Assembly (NCBI GenBank): GCA_021161625.1
Contig: JAGHAG010000141.1
Location: 1 to 6,050, forward strand
Length of the DNA: 6,050 nucleotides
Reading direction: 5' to 3'
From: Elusimicrobiota bacterium
Lineage (GTDB): Bacteria; CG03
The notes beneath the pieces are model-generated. The model did not search any database. It had not been told where the DNA came from and saw only the letters and a list, made by a program, of their open reading frames with translations. Of the stretch, positions 1 through 5,313 are shown one piece after another. Numbering within the stretch: position 1 is the first letter of the stretch; every line of letters starts with the position of its first letter. A program made the translations under genes and the position numbers.

Positions 1-251
1 TTAAAGGACTTTATGAAGAAAAGAGAGGAAAATTAAATAAAGCAATTAAATGGTTTATACAAGCAAAACAGGCATATCCGCGAGAAAATGAATGGTATGC
101 GCTAATAAATCTGTCAAAGATACATAGAGAACTTGGTCAGTATGATTTGGCATTGCAAAACTGCAAAGACGCGCTTGCTATCAATCCCAACAATAGGTTC
201 GTAAAAGATGAAATAAAGGTAATTGAAAAAGAGAGATCAAATAAAAAATAA
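1..251 (+). CDS. TPR-repeat protein, C-terminal end (5' partial)
   Basis: An open frame enters from the left edge (first full codon at base 3) and ends at TAA 249-251, giving 82 residues. The sequence shows about one and a half tetratricopeptide repeats. A first helix pair is seen around GKLNKAIKWFIQAKQAYP. A fuller repeat follows, ENEWYALINLSKIHRELGQY then DLALQNCKDALAINPNN, with the usual W/L/G/Y/A/A/P spacing. The tail is a lysine-rich helix. TPRs are protein-protein interaction scaffolds, and the partner cannot be inferred. The stop codon shares its last A with the ATG of the RHS frame (TAATG). That looks like a rearrangement junction rather than an evolved operon, because the RHS frame lacks everything upstream of its YD repeats. 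The reading frame and repeat family are clear; the full-length architecture is unknown. Confidence 0.8.
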   Translation, partial: KGLYEEKRGKLNKAIKWFIQAKQAYPRENEWYALINLSKIHRELGQYDLALQNCKDALAINPNNRFVKDEIKVIEKERSNKK

Positions 252-694
252 TGCTGACGAAAACATTTAGCAATGGCGATAAATGGGAATATGAGTATGA
301 CGGATTATATAGATTATCAAAAGCAGTAAAGAAAACCAGCGCAGGCACGGTAATTATAAGTCACGAATACACTCACGATGTCGCAGGCAACAGGACAGGG
401 CTTACGGACCTATCAGGGTTAAAGGCATATAGTTATGATGCAGATAACAGATTACTTTCGATTGACAATGGGACTTCATTTGGTTATGATAATAATGGTA
501 ATATGATATCAAAGACCATAGGAGCGCAGACAACGAGTTTTGAGTATGATTATAGAAATCAACTTGTTAAGATAACCTATCCAGATGCAACAACAAACAC
601 ATTTAAATATGACCCGTATGGTAGGAGAACAGAGAAAGTTGACAGTGACGGCACCAAGATAGTTTTTATCATCAACCAATACTTTCGATTATAA
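251..694 (+). pseudogene. RHS/YD-repeat protein fragment
   Basis: This 147-codon frame is built almost wholly of YD repeats: YEYDGLYRLSKA, HEYTHDVAGNRTG, YSYDADNRLLSID, FGYDNNGNMISKT, FEYDYRNQLVKITYPD and FKYDPYGRRTEKVDSDGTK. RHS/YD proteins are normally very large secreted or cell-surface shell proteins, often carrying a C-terminal toxin. This piece has no signal peptide, no core-end motif and no toxin tip. YD homology stops after DSDGTK at about 659. The last dozen codons (IVFIINQYFRL) read into unrelated DNA and end inside the palindrome at 678-705. The start overlaps the TPR stop. A matching continuation, with RYIWD after DSDGTK, lies 1.8 kb downstream, so the gene was broken by insertion or rearrangement. 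I infer that it is non-functional. Confidence 0.8.
598..659 (+). repeat. 62-bp direct repeat, left copy (RHS sequence)
   Basis: This stretch matches 2436-2497 at 58 of 62 positions by hand alignment, without gaps. It encodes the YD repeat TFKYDPYGRRTEKxDSDGTK in both places. The two copies flank the ATPase cassette. Four differences make a fresh target-site duplication unlikely; an old duplication or two RHS paralogues is more likely. Confidence 0.85.
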
Positions 695-705
695 TCGAAA
701 GTATT
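678..705. promoter_or_regulatory. 28-bp perfect palindrome, candidate operator
   Basis: The arms AATACTTTCGATTA and TAATCGAAAGTATT are exact reverse complements with no spacer. The right arm ends on the first T of the -35 hexamer of the ATPase promoter. The half-site TTTCGAT occurs at 683-689, inverted at 694-700, and a third time at 715-721 inside the promoter spacer. This arrangement fits a dimeric repressor or an autoregulatory site. It could instead be the left end of the inserted cassette. The palindrome is observed; its role is inferred. Confidence 0.7.
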
Positions 706-732
706 TGACAAAAATTTCGATTTTGGTATAAT
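705..732 (+). promoter_or_regulatory. Consensus sigma-70 promoter for the ATPase gene
   Basis: TTGACA (705-710) and TATAAT (727-732) both match the consensus exactly, separated by 16 bp. Transcription would begin near 739, leaving an untranslated leader of only about 10 nt before the ATG at 749. The weak Shine-Dalgarno AGAGG (739-743) would lie at the very 5' end of the mRNA. The promoter abuts the palindrome at 678-705 and has a third TTTCGAT half-site in its spacer, so it is probably repressed by a bound protein. Confidence 0.8.
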
Positions 733-748
733 TATTGTAGAGGTTGAG

Positions 749-1999
749 ATGGAAGAGATTTATTATGCGCTTAATCCCTGGTGGGAAGGAAAGGATTTTA
801 AAATTGGTATTCTGCGAGAGTTATACACACATAACTTTCAGAAGATATTAAAAAGGAAACAGATTGAAGTAATTATTGGCTCTCGCCGAGTAGGAAAGAC
901 CACAATTCTCAAGCAAATGATTAAAAAAGCGCTTGATTATGGATATCCTGCAAAACAGATTTTTTATCTTGCCCTTGACCATCCTCAGATTTCAAAAGAG
1001 CCGATTTCATGGCATCTGAGAAATTTTCGCAAACTTTTTATGTATGAACGGAAGAGGAAACTTCTCCTTTTTCTGGATGAGGTTCAGGCAAGTCCTAACT
1101 GGGAGCAGGAATTAAAATCTATTTATGACCTGGAAAATGTAAAAATTATTATTTCTGGTTCAACTGCTACTCTGATAAAAAGACAGAGAGGAAGGCTCAC
1201 CGGCAGACAAATTGTTACTATAGTTTATCCTTTAAGTTTTGAGGAGTTTGTTAATTTTAGAAAGGTTGAAATTGGCTCTGATGAGGAATACAAATATGAA
1301 AAACTTCTGGAGATGTATCTTCAAATAGGAGGTTATCCGGAGAATGTCCTTTTTCCTTCGGATGAATATCTTCAGAATCTTCTTGAAGATATAATTGCTC
1401 GTGACCTTGTAACTTTATATGAGATAAGAAAACCTGGAGTATTGAAAGATATGCTGATGATTCTTGCTTCCCAGGTTGGTTCAAGAACAAGTTTTAATAA
1501 ATTGTCAAATGTACTGGGTATTAGTGACGATACAGTTAAGGAGTATATTGAATATTTTGAATCAGCATTTTTAATAAAACAAATGGAGAAATGGTCTGTT
1601 TCATTTAAGGAGAGGATTTATGCTCAGAAAAAAATATATTTTCTGGATACAGGGTTTAAGACACTTCTCACTGGAAAAGGAGACATAGGAGCAAAGGCGG
1701 AAAATGTTGTCTTTACCCATTTATTGAGGAAAAAAATAGAATGTGGATATTTTGCTGAAAGTGAAAGGGAAGTTGATTTTGTTACAGGAGGATTTAAGTC
1801 ACCTTTACCGATTGAGGTTAAGTATGATTCTGACTTTGATTTGAATGATAAAAGATTTGCAGGGATGAAATTATTTTTTAAAAAATATCCGAGGATAAAA
1901 AGTTTTATTGTTATTTCAAGAAATAAGGAGAGGAAGATAAAATATAATCGCACATGGATAAAAATCATTCCCTTGTGGAAATATTTACTACTTAATTAA
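749..1999 (+). CDS. AAA-family ATPase with DUF4143-like C-terminal region
   Basis: This 416-residue protein has the layout of the AAA_14/DUF4143 ATPases. Walker A is GSRRVGKTT (44-52), Walker B is LLLFLDEVQ (105-113, with D110 and E111), and a sensor-like IISGSTA lies at 134-140. A winged-helix-like segment (about 243-275, around NKLSNVLGISDDTVKEYIEY) follows. The C-terminal part contains E318, D343 (in EREVDF) and E356-V-K358, which match the PD-(D/E)XK-like pattern of DUF4143. Family members are usually stand-alone, scattered accessory genes of poorly known function, so nuclease activity here is only a possibility. There is no signal peptide or membrane segment. The start is supported by AGAGG five bases upstream and the consensus promoter just before it. 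The gene splits an RHS sequence and has no coding partner, which suggests a self-contained mobile cassette. The length looks complete. Confidence 0.9.
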   Translation: MEEIYYALNPWWEGKDFKIGILRELYTHNFQKILKRKQIEVIIGSRRVGKTTILKQMIKKALDYGYPAKQIFYLALDHPQISKEPISWHLRNFRKLFMYERKRKLLLFLDEVQASPNWEQELKSIYDLENVKIIISGSTATLIKRQRGRLTGRQIVTIVYPLSFEEFVNFRKVEIGSDEEYKYEKLLEMYLQIGGYPENVLFPSDEYLQNLLEDIIARDLVTLYEIRKPGVLKDMLMILASQVGSRTSFNKLSNVLGISDDTVKEYIEYFESAFLIKQMEKWSVSFKERIYAQKKIYFLDTGFKTLLTGKGDIGAKAENVVFTHLLRKKIECGYFAESEREVDFVTGGFKSPLPIEVKYDSDFDLNDKRFAGMKLFFKKYPRIKSFIVISRNKERKIKYNRTWIKIIPLWKYLLLN

Positions 2000-2053
2000 G
2001 AGTCACTTTGTAATCTCATTTTTTATCCTTTCAAAGAACACTGTGTCATGGAA

Positions 2054-2071
2054 AATGGGGACGGTTCTGAT
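2054..2071 (+). repeat. 18-bp motif, copy 1 (direct)
   Basis: AATGGGGACGGTTCTGAT. It recurs inverted at 2416-2433 (16 of 18 matching) and direct at 2568-2585 (16 of 18). Sequences of this kind resemble the ends of small elements mobilised by Y1 (REP-associated) transposases. That link is recalled rather than shown, and no transposase is in the window. Confidence 0.65.
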
Positions 2072-2209
2072 ATTTTAAATTGTCCTTCAAATACGGACAT
2101 AGAGTAAAAAATATGACTTTGACAAAAGGACTATTTTTGAGGTGAAGAAGTTTGCAGAATCCACGTATAAACAGCAGAGAAATCCTGCTAAAATATATGC
2201 GTAGATTCA

Positions 2210-2419
2210 GTGTTGGCGAGAAGAGTTACTTCCGAAGATTTGGGGAGGATTTTGGAGAATAGAGAAATTGAAGGTTTAATTGAATGTTGTAAAAGATTGA
2301 AGCAAAAGAAGGGAATGCTTTTGACAGAAGGTCAGGAAGAACAAATTGTTCGTGAAGGTATAAATATAGCAGTGTTGCCTGTATGGAAATGGTTGCTAAG
2401 AAGTGAAAGTAAAAAATGA
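2210..2419 (+). CDS. Hypothetical small frame, doubtful
   Basis: A GTG-initiated frame of 69 codons encodes a charged, probably helical peptide (including TSEDLGRILENREIEGLIEC and a C-terminal INIAVLPVWKWLLR). I do not recognise it. There is no good Shine-Dalgarno sequence before the GTG; the nearest in-frame stop upstream is at 2189-2191. Its 3' end overlaps the inverted 18-bp motif at 2416-2433. Neighbouring frames contain similarly plausible pieces, so it may be the tail of a frameshifted gene. It is included as a possible remnant rather than a confident gene. Confidence 0.25.
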   Translation: MLARRVTSEDLGRILENREIEGLIECCKRLKQKKGMLLTEGQEEQIVREGINIAVLPVWKWLLRSESKK

Positions 2420-2433
2420 GAACTGTCCCCATT
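2416..2433 (-). repeat. 18-bp motif, copy 2 (inverted)
   Basis: Read on the minus strand this is AATGGGGACAGTTCTCAT, two mismatches from copy 1. It ends two bases before the second RHS piece begins at 2436, so it marks that boundary. With the copy at 2568-2585 it brackets the RHS piece as an inverted repeat. Confidence 0.65.
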
Positions 2434-2435
2434 CC

Positions 2436-2497
2436 CACATTCAAATATGACCCGTATGGCAGGAGAACAGAGAAAAATGACAGTGACGGCACCAAGA
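2436..2497 (+). repeat. 62-bp direct repeat, right copy (RHS sequence)
   Basis: Partner of 598-659 with four substitutions and no gaps. The spacing between copies is 1838 bp. Two of the four substitutions are silent in the YD frame (TTT/TTC and GGT/GGC); the other two are adjacent and change Val to Asn. Confidence 0.85.
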
Positions 2498-2567
2498 GAT
2501 ATATCTGGGACTAGGATAAAGGTAATAAGCGAGTATGACGGCAGTGATAATCTCACAGATGTGAGAA
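2436..2567 (+). pseudogene. RHS/YD-repeat remnant, decayed
   Basis: Translation from 2437 gives TFKYDPYGRRTEKNDSDGTK followed by RYIWD, which is typical RHS sequence and the expected continuation of the fragment at 251-694. An in-frame TAG then follows the GGGAC codons (2512-2514 region). One extra G shifts the frame, after which VISEYDGSDNLTDV resumes the RHS pattern. So there is one nonsense change and one +1 frameshift within about 30 bp. Homology fades into TCTCACA-GA-TGTGAGA, a 7-bp hairpin at 2551-2566. The first 62 bp duplicate 598-659. This is clearly a dead gene piece, bracketed by inverted copies of the 18-bp motif. Confidence 0.8.
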
Positions 2568-2585
2568 AATGGGGATGGTTCTGAA
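2568..2585 (+). repeat. 18-bp motif, copy 3 (direct)
   Basis: AATGGGGATGGTTCTGAA, two mismatches from copy 1 and in the same orientation. It follows directly on a 7-bp hairpin (2551-2566), an arrangement seen at the ends of some single-strand-transposed elements. It closes the RHS remnant on its right side. Confidence 0.65.
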
Positions 2586-2739
2586 AAATAGACAACAATG
2601 GCGTAAAGAGGTTTATCTTGATGTTTATATTAAAACAAAAAAAGAATTCAGAAGAAGGGTAATCTCAATTAAACCACCGGTTTCAACAATGCTTGAATCC
2701 TATTTTGTCATTTACGGTAAAGACCCGCGTAATTTATAA
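2569..2739 (+). pseudogene. 56-codon orphan frame, probable gene tail
   Basis: An open frame from the ATG at 2569 to TAA at 2737-2739 encodes 56 residues, including WRKEVYLDVYIKTKKEFRRR and then PPVSTMLESYFVIYGKDPRNL. The composition and amphipathic pattern look like real protein rather than noise. The only available ATG lies inside the 18-bp repeat and has no Shine-Dalgarno site. The simplest reading is the C-terminal tail of a gene whose upstream part was replaced by the repeat/RHS material. I do not recognise the family. Confidence 0.35.
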
Positions 2740-2740
2740 T
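2711..2740 (+). promoter_or_regulatory. Possible promoter for the DUF296-pgi group
   Basis: TATAAT (2735-2740) is preceded 18 bp upstream by TTTACG (2711-2716), a partial -35 match. Transcription would start near 2747 and run through two T8 tracts (2753-2760 and 2764-2771) before the GGAGG at 2785-2789. A second -10-like TATAAAAT lies at 2771-2778 without a well-spaced -35. This is the only promoter-like sequence found between the accessory region and the housekeeping cluster. Confidence 0.4.
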
Positions 2741-2795
2741 CTGTCTGACTTCTTTTTTTTATCTTTTTTTTATAAAATAAACGCGGAGGAAAAAA

Positions 2796-3140
2796 ATGAA
2801 GCAGATTAAAATTAGAGTAAAAGAAGGTGAAAAACTCATAAGGACACTTGAAAAGGAATTAAAAAAAAGAGGTATTACCTCGGCGACAATTGTCTCATGT
2901 GTTGGAGCATTAAGGGAGTTTGAAATTATCACAATATACCAGAAGTCAAAAAAAATTCCACCTGACCATTTTGCAAAAAAATTCAAAAAAAAGGTTGAAC
3001 TTCTTGCAAATGGCATCGTTGAAAAAGGGCGGGTTCATCTTCATGCAAGTCTTGGCGCAGAGGGTGGAAAGGCATTTGTCGGTCATCTTGTTGAAGGGGT
3101 TGTTACATATTTTGCAGATACGGTTTTTCTTGTGGGATGA
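2796..3140 (+). CDS. PPC/DUF296-domain protein
   Basis: This 114-residue protein spans one PPC (DUF296) domain. An N-terminal KEGEKLIRTLEKELKKRGI helix is followed by ATIVSCVGALREFEIITI. The diagnostic tail is GRVHLHASLGAEGGKAFVGHL (about 78-98), with H81, H83 and H97 in the positions that bind metal in prokaryotic members. These small proteins form trimers. The plant relatives carry AT-hooks and bind DNA, but stand-alone bacterial members have no settled function. GGAGG at 2785-2789 sits six bases before the ATG, a strong ribosome site. The protein ends only 16 residues after the GHL motif, slightly early for the family, with no sign of a frameshift. It lies 40 bp before pgi and is probably co-transcribed with it. 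Confidence 0.85.
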   Translation: MKQIKIRVKEGEKLIRTLEKELKKRGITSATIVSCVGALREFEIITIYQKSKKIPPDHFAKKFKKKVELLANGIVEKGRVHLHASLGAEGGKAFVGHLVEGVVTYFADTVFLVG

Positions 3141-3180
3141 TACAATTTTCTTTGAATGAAGTTTTACAGGAGGGAATTTA

Positions 3181-4554
3181 GTGAAAAAAAAGATTTCTTT
3201 AAATTACGGATGTGCATTGAAAAAGGTTGTGGGGAAAGAAGGTATTTCAAAAAAAGAACTTCAAAAGTTTTCATCCACTTTTAAAAAGGGGCTTTTTTCC
3301 CTTTCTCAAAAAAGAACAAAAAAAATAATCGGTTTTGCCGACCTTCCTTATGAAAAGAAACTCTGCGAGAAAATAATTAAAAAAGCCCAGCAGTTGAGAG
3401 GACATTACGACTGTATGGTTGTTCTTGGAATTGGAGGAAGTGCCCTTGGAACAAGTGCTGGTCTTGAAGCAATAAAAGGTTCTTTTTTCAATCACAAACC
3501 AGGCGGTGAAAGAGAGGGCTGGCTTAAGGTAATTGTTGCGGACAACATCTCTCCTGATTTTATATCAGAGATTTTTGACCTTATCCCCTTTGAAAGAACC
3601 TGTTTTTCTGTAATCACAAAATCAGGCACAACTTCTGAGACAATCTCAACTTTCGCCCATGCATTAAATCTCGCAAAGAGAAGATTTGGTGGTGACTGGA
3701 AGAGGCGTTTTGTTTTTATAACAGACCCTGAAAAGGGATTTTTGCGGGAACTTGCAAGAAAGGAAAAGGTTGAATCTTTTGAAATTCCCCCGAATGTTGG
3801 TGGAAGATACAGTGTTTTAACCCCTGTAGGACTTTTTCCTCTTGCCTGCGCAGGGGTAAACATAAGAAAACTTCTTGAAGGGGCTGCTTCCTTTGACAGA
3901 GTGTGCTTTGAAAAAAATCTTTTCAAAAATCCTGCAGGAATTTTTGCCTCAATTCATTACCTTCTTTATAAAAAAGGCAAAAGAATTAATGTGTTTATGC
4001 CCTATGTGGAAAAATTAAAAACCCTTTCTGACTGGTTTGCCCAGCTATGGGCGGAATCTCTTGGAAAGCAAAAAAACACCTATGGCAAAGACATTTTTAT
4101 AGGTCCAACCCCTGTTAAGGCAAAGGGTGTTACGGACCAGCACAGCCAGTTGCAGTTATATACAGAAGGGCCTTTTGATAAGGTTATAACCTTTATAACA
4201 TGCCAGAAGTTTGAAAATGATATAAAAATTCCTGAAATCGGCAAATTTGAATTCAGCAAAAAAAGTTTCTTTAAACTTCTGAAAGCAGAAGAAATCGGCA
4301 CAATGTTTTCTCTTCTTAAAGCAGGAAGACCTTTTCTGGAAATTTCTTTACCCAGAGTGGATGAATTTTATATTGGACAGATTATTTTTATGCTTGAGGT
4401 TGCAACTGCTCTGTGGGGTGAATTTGCGAATCTAAATGCCTTTAACCAGCCAGGCGTTGAATTTGGAAAAATCATTGCAAAAAAAATTCTTGTAAATGAC
4501 AGAAAAGTTTTAGGAAATTTGAAAAAACTCAAATTGAAAGAATACAGTGTCTGA
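3181..4554 (+). CDS. pgi: Glucose-6-phosphate isomerase
   Basis: This cytoplasmic enzyme interconverts glucose 6-phosphate and fructose 6-phosphate in glycolysis and gluconeogenesis. At 457 residues it matches the short bacterial Pgi class. Motifs run in order. GIGGSALG (83-90) and SGTTSET (148-154) belong to the SIS phosphate-binding folds. NVGGRYSVLTPVG (205-217) is family signature 1. WAESLGKQ (290-297) carries the catalytic Glu, and TDQHSQLQLYTEGP the His at 321. NAFNQPGVEFGK (419-430) is signature 2, ending in the active-site Lys. The start is GTG, chosen because AGGAGGG (3168-3174) lies six bases upstream. All key residues are present and the frame is intact. Its near neighbours are a DUF296 gene 40 bp before and a DUF3467 gene 73 bp after. 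Confidence 0.97.
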   Translation: MKKKISLNYGCALKKVVGKEGISKKELQKFSSTFKKGLFSLSQKRTKKIIGFADLPYEKKLCEKIIKKAQQLRGHYDCMVVLGIGGSALGTSAGLEAIKGSFFNHKPGGEREGWLKVIVADNISPDFISEIFDLIPFERTCFSVITKSGTTSETISTFAHALNLAKRRFGGDWKRRFVFITDPEKGFLRELARKEKVESFEIPPNVGGRYSVLTPVGLFPLACAGVNIRKLLEGAASFDRVCFEKNLFKNPAGIFASIHYLLYKKGKRINVFMPYVEKLKTLSDWFAQLWAESLGKQKNTYGKDIFIGPTPVKAKGVTDQHSQLQLYTEGPFDKVITFITCQKFENDIKIPEIGKFEFSKKSFFKLLKAEEIGTMFSLLKAGRPFLEISLPRVDEFYIGQIIFMLEVATALWGEFANLNAFNQPGVEFGKIIAKKILVNDRKVLGNLKKLKLKEYSV

Positions 4555-4627
4555 TTTTAAGAAGTTTCAGAAAGGGCGTCATGTTTATACAAAATGGGAT
4601 TCAAAATCAAAGGAGGTAAGAAAAGTT

Positions 4628-4906
4628 ATGTCTAATGAAAGAAAACTGAAGATTGAGATAGACCCCTCTTTACAGGCAGGTGTTTACTCAAATGTTGCTC
4701 TGATAACCCACACAAAAGAAGAGTTTATTTTTGATTTTGCACTAATCCAGCCACAGGCTCCTTTTGCAAAAGTTGTAAGCAGGGTAATTATGTCACCGGG
4801 GCATGCGAAGAGATTTTTTTCAGCTCTTGCTGAAAATCTTAAAAAGCATGAAAATACTTTTGGAGAAATTTCACCCTCAGAGGAGAAGAAAATCGGCTTT
4901 GAATGA
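4628..4906 (+). CDS. DUF3467-family small protein
   Basis: The 92-residue protein matches DUF3467 along its length: IEIDPSLQAGVYSNVALITH, then KEEFIFDFALIQPQAPFAKV, then VSRVIMSPGHAKRFFSALAE. The family is widespread in bacteria, is made of short soluble beta-rich proteins, and has no established biochemical role. The frame is open from an ATG at 4547 that overlaps the pgi end. I prefer the ATG at 4628 because AAAGGAGGT (4609-4617) lies ten bases before it, family homology begins immediately after it, and the 27 extra residues look unlike protein of this family. The last codons overlap the next gene (ATGA at 4903-4906), which suggests translational coupling. Confidence 0.85.
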   Translation: MSNERKLKIEIDPSLQAGVYSNVALITHTKEEFIFDFALIQPQAPFAKVVSRVIMSPGHAKRFFSALAENLKKHENTFGEISPSEEKKIGFE

Positions 4907-5277
4907 TTGTTTTAAACTGGATTGCAGTTTTTGTCTGGTGCTGGATGATTTTTTACCTTTCATCCATTCCCGGGCTCAAGACAGGTTTGGGAACTTGGGA
5001 TTTTATTTTAAGGAAACTTGCGCATTTTTTGGAATTTGCATGGCTGGAACTTCTGTTGTTTTTTACAATTTTAAAGACATTTGAGATAGAAGCAAGAAAA
5101 ATTGTTTTCTGGGCAGGTTTTTTTGCTTTTGTTTATGCAATAAGTGATGAAATTCATCAAAGTTTCATTCCAAACAGAGATGGAAATTTGAGAGATGTTT
5201 TTATAGATTTTTTAGGAATTTGTTTGATGGCATATCTGATTTTATCGCATCGGAAATTTTCAATTTCCGATGGATAA
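4903..5277 (+). CDS. VanZ-like integral membrane protein
   Basis: This 124-residue protein has four likely membrane segments (about 3-20, 43-57, 66-80 and 100-115) and the VanZ-family hallmarks. KLAHFLEFAWLELLLFF supplies the conserved K/HF/E pattern. SDEIHQSFIPNRDGNLRDVF followed by IDFLGI (81-106) is the family's most conserved stretch. VanZ itself gives low-level teicoplanin resistance, but most homologues in non-resistant bacteria have unknown envelope roles, so no resistance is implied. Translation starts inside the stop of the DUF3467 gene, with AGGAG 17 bases upstream, so coupling is likely. The last ten residues (SHRKFSISDG) and the stop are encoded by a palindromic element (5242-5277), which seems to have replaced or extended the original C-terminus. 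Confidence 0.88.
   Translation: MIVLNWIAVFVWCWMIFYLSSIPGLKTGLGTWDFILRKLAHFLEFAWLELLLFFTILKTFEIEARKIVFWAGFFAFVYAISDEIHQSFIPNRDGNLRDVFIDFLGICLMAYLILSHRKFSISDG
5242..5277. terminator. Strong hairpin at the vanZ-like gene end (terminator or REP-like repeat)
   Basis: CATCGGAAATT (5248-5258), loop TTC, AATTTCCGATG (5262-5272) is a perfect 11-bp stem. With a single bulged G at 5247 the pairing extends through TTATC (5242-5246) and GATAA (5273-5277), about 16 bp in all, and the outer strand includes the stop codon. A T6 run at 5285-5290 lies seven bases past the stem, too far for a classic intrinsic terminator but compatible with a weak one. The alternative is a dispersed palindromic repeat that landed in the gene end. 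Confidence 0.55.
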
Positions 5278-5313
5278 GGTAAGATTTTTTATAAAATGTG
5301 GAATAAATTTTTT

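Larger units (their letters stand above)
2000..2435. other. 436-bp stretch without a recognisable gene
   Basis: The region between the ATPase stop and the second RHS piece holds two inverted copies of an 18-bp motif (2054-2071 and 2416-2433). All three forward frames between them contain short open pieces: about 33 codons ending near 2204 (including FEVKKFAESTYKQQRNPAKI), about 35 codons ending near 2253 (including EILLKYMRRFSVGEKSYFRR), and the frame at 2210-2419. They may be remains of one frameshifted gene, but I recognise none of them. There is a short hairpin, TGTCC/GGACA, at 2081-2099. I see no convincing terminator after the ATPase gene. Confidence 0.5.

Noticed and set aside
1624..1968. 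114-codon minus-strand frame inside the ATPase gene
   Set aside because: Antisense to the DUF4143-like region, with no start signals and no recognisable domain.
2118..2150. TTGACA at 2119-2124 as a -35 box
   Set aside because: No -10-like sequence 16-18 bp downstream.
2920..3159. Alternative + frame overlapping the DUF296 gene
   Set aside because: Offset frame within a gene whose PPC motifs are intact; its low-complexity Lys/Phe content suggests a shadow. A frameshift linking it to the DUF296 C-terminus was considered, but the existing end is acceptable for the family.
3492..3926. 144-codon minus-strand frame inside pgi
   Set aside because: Shadow of the pgi coding sequence; the sense strand carries all catalytic motifs.
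5285..5300. TATAAAAT as a -10 box for the small basic gene
   Set aside because: No -35-like hexamer at a suitable distance upstream; the region is simply AT-rich.
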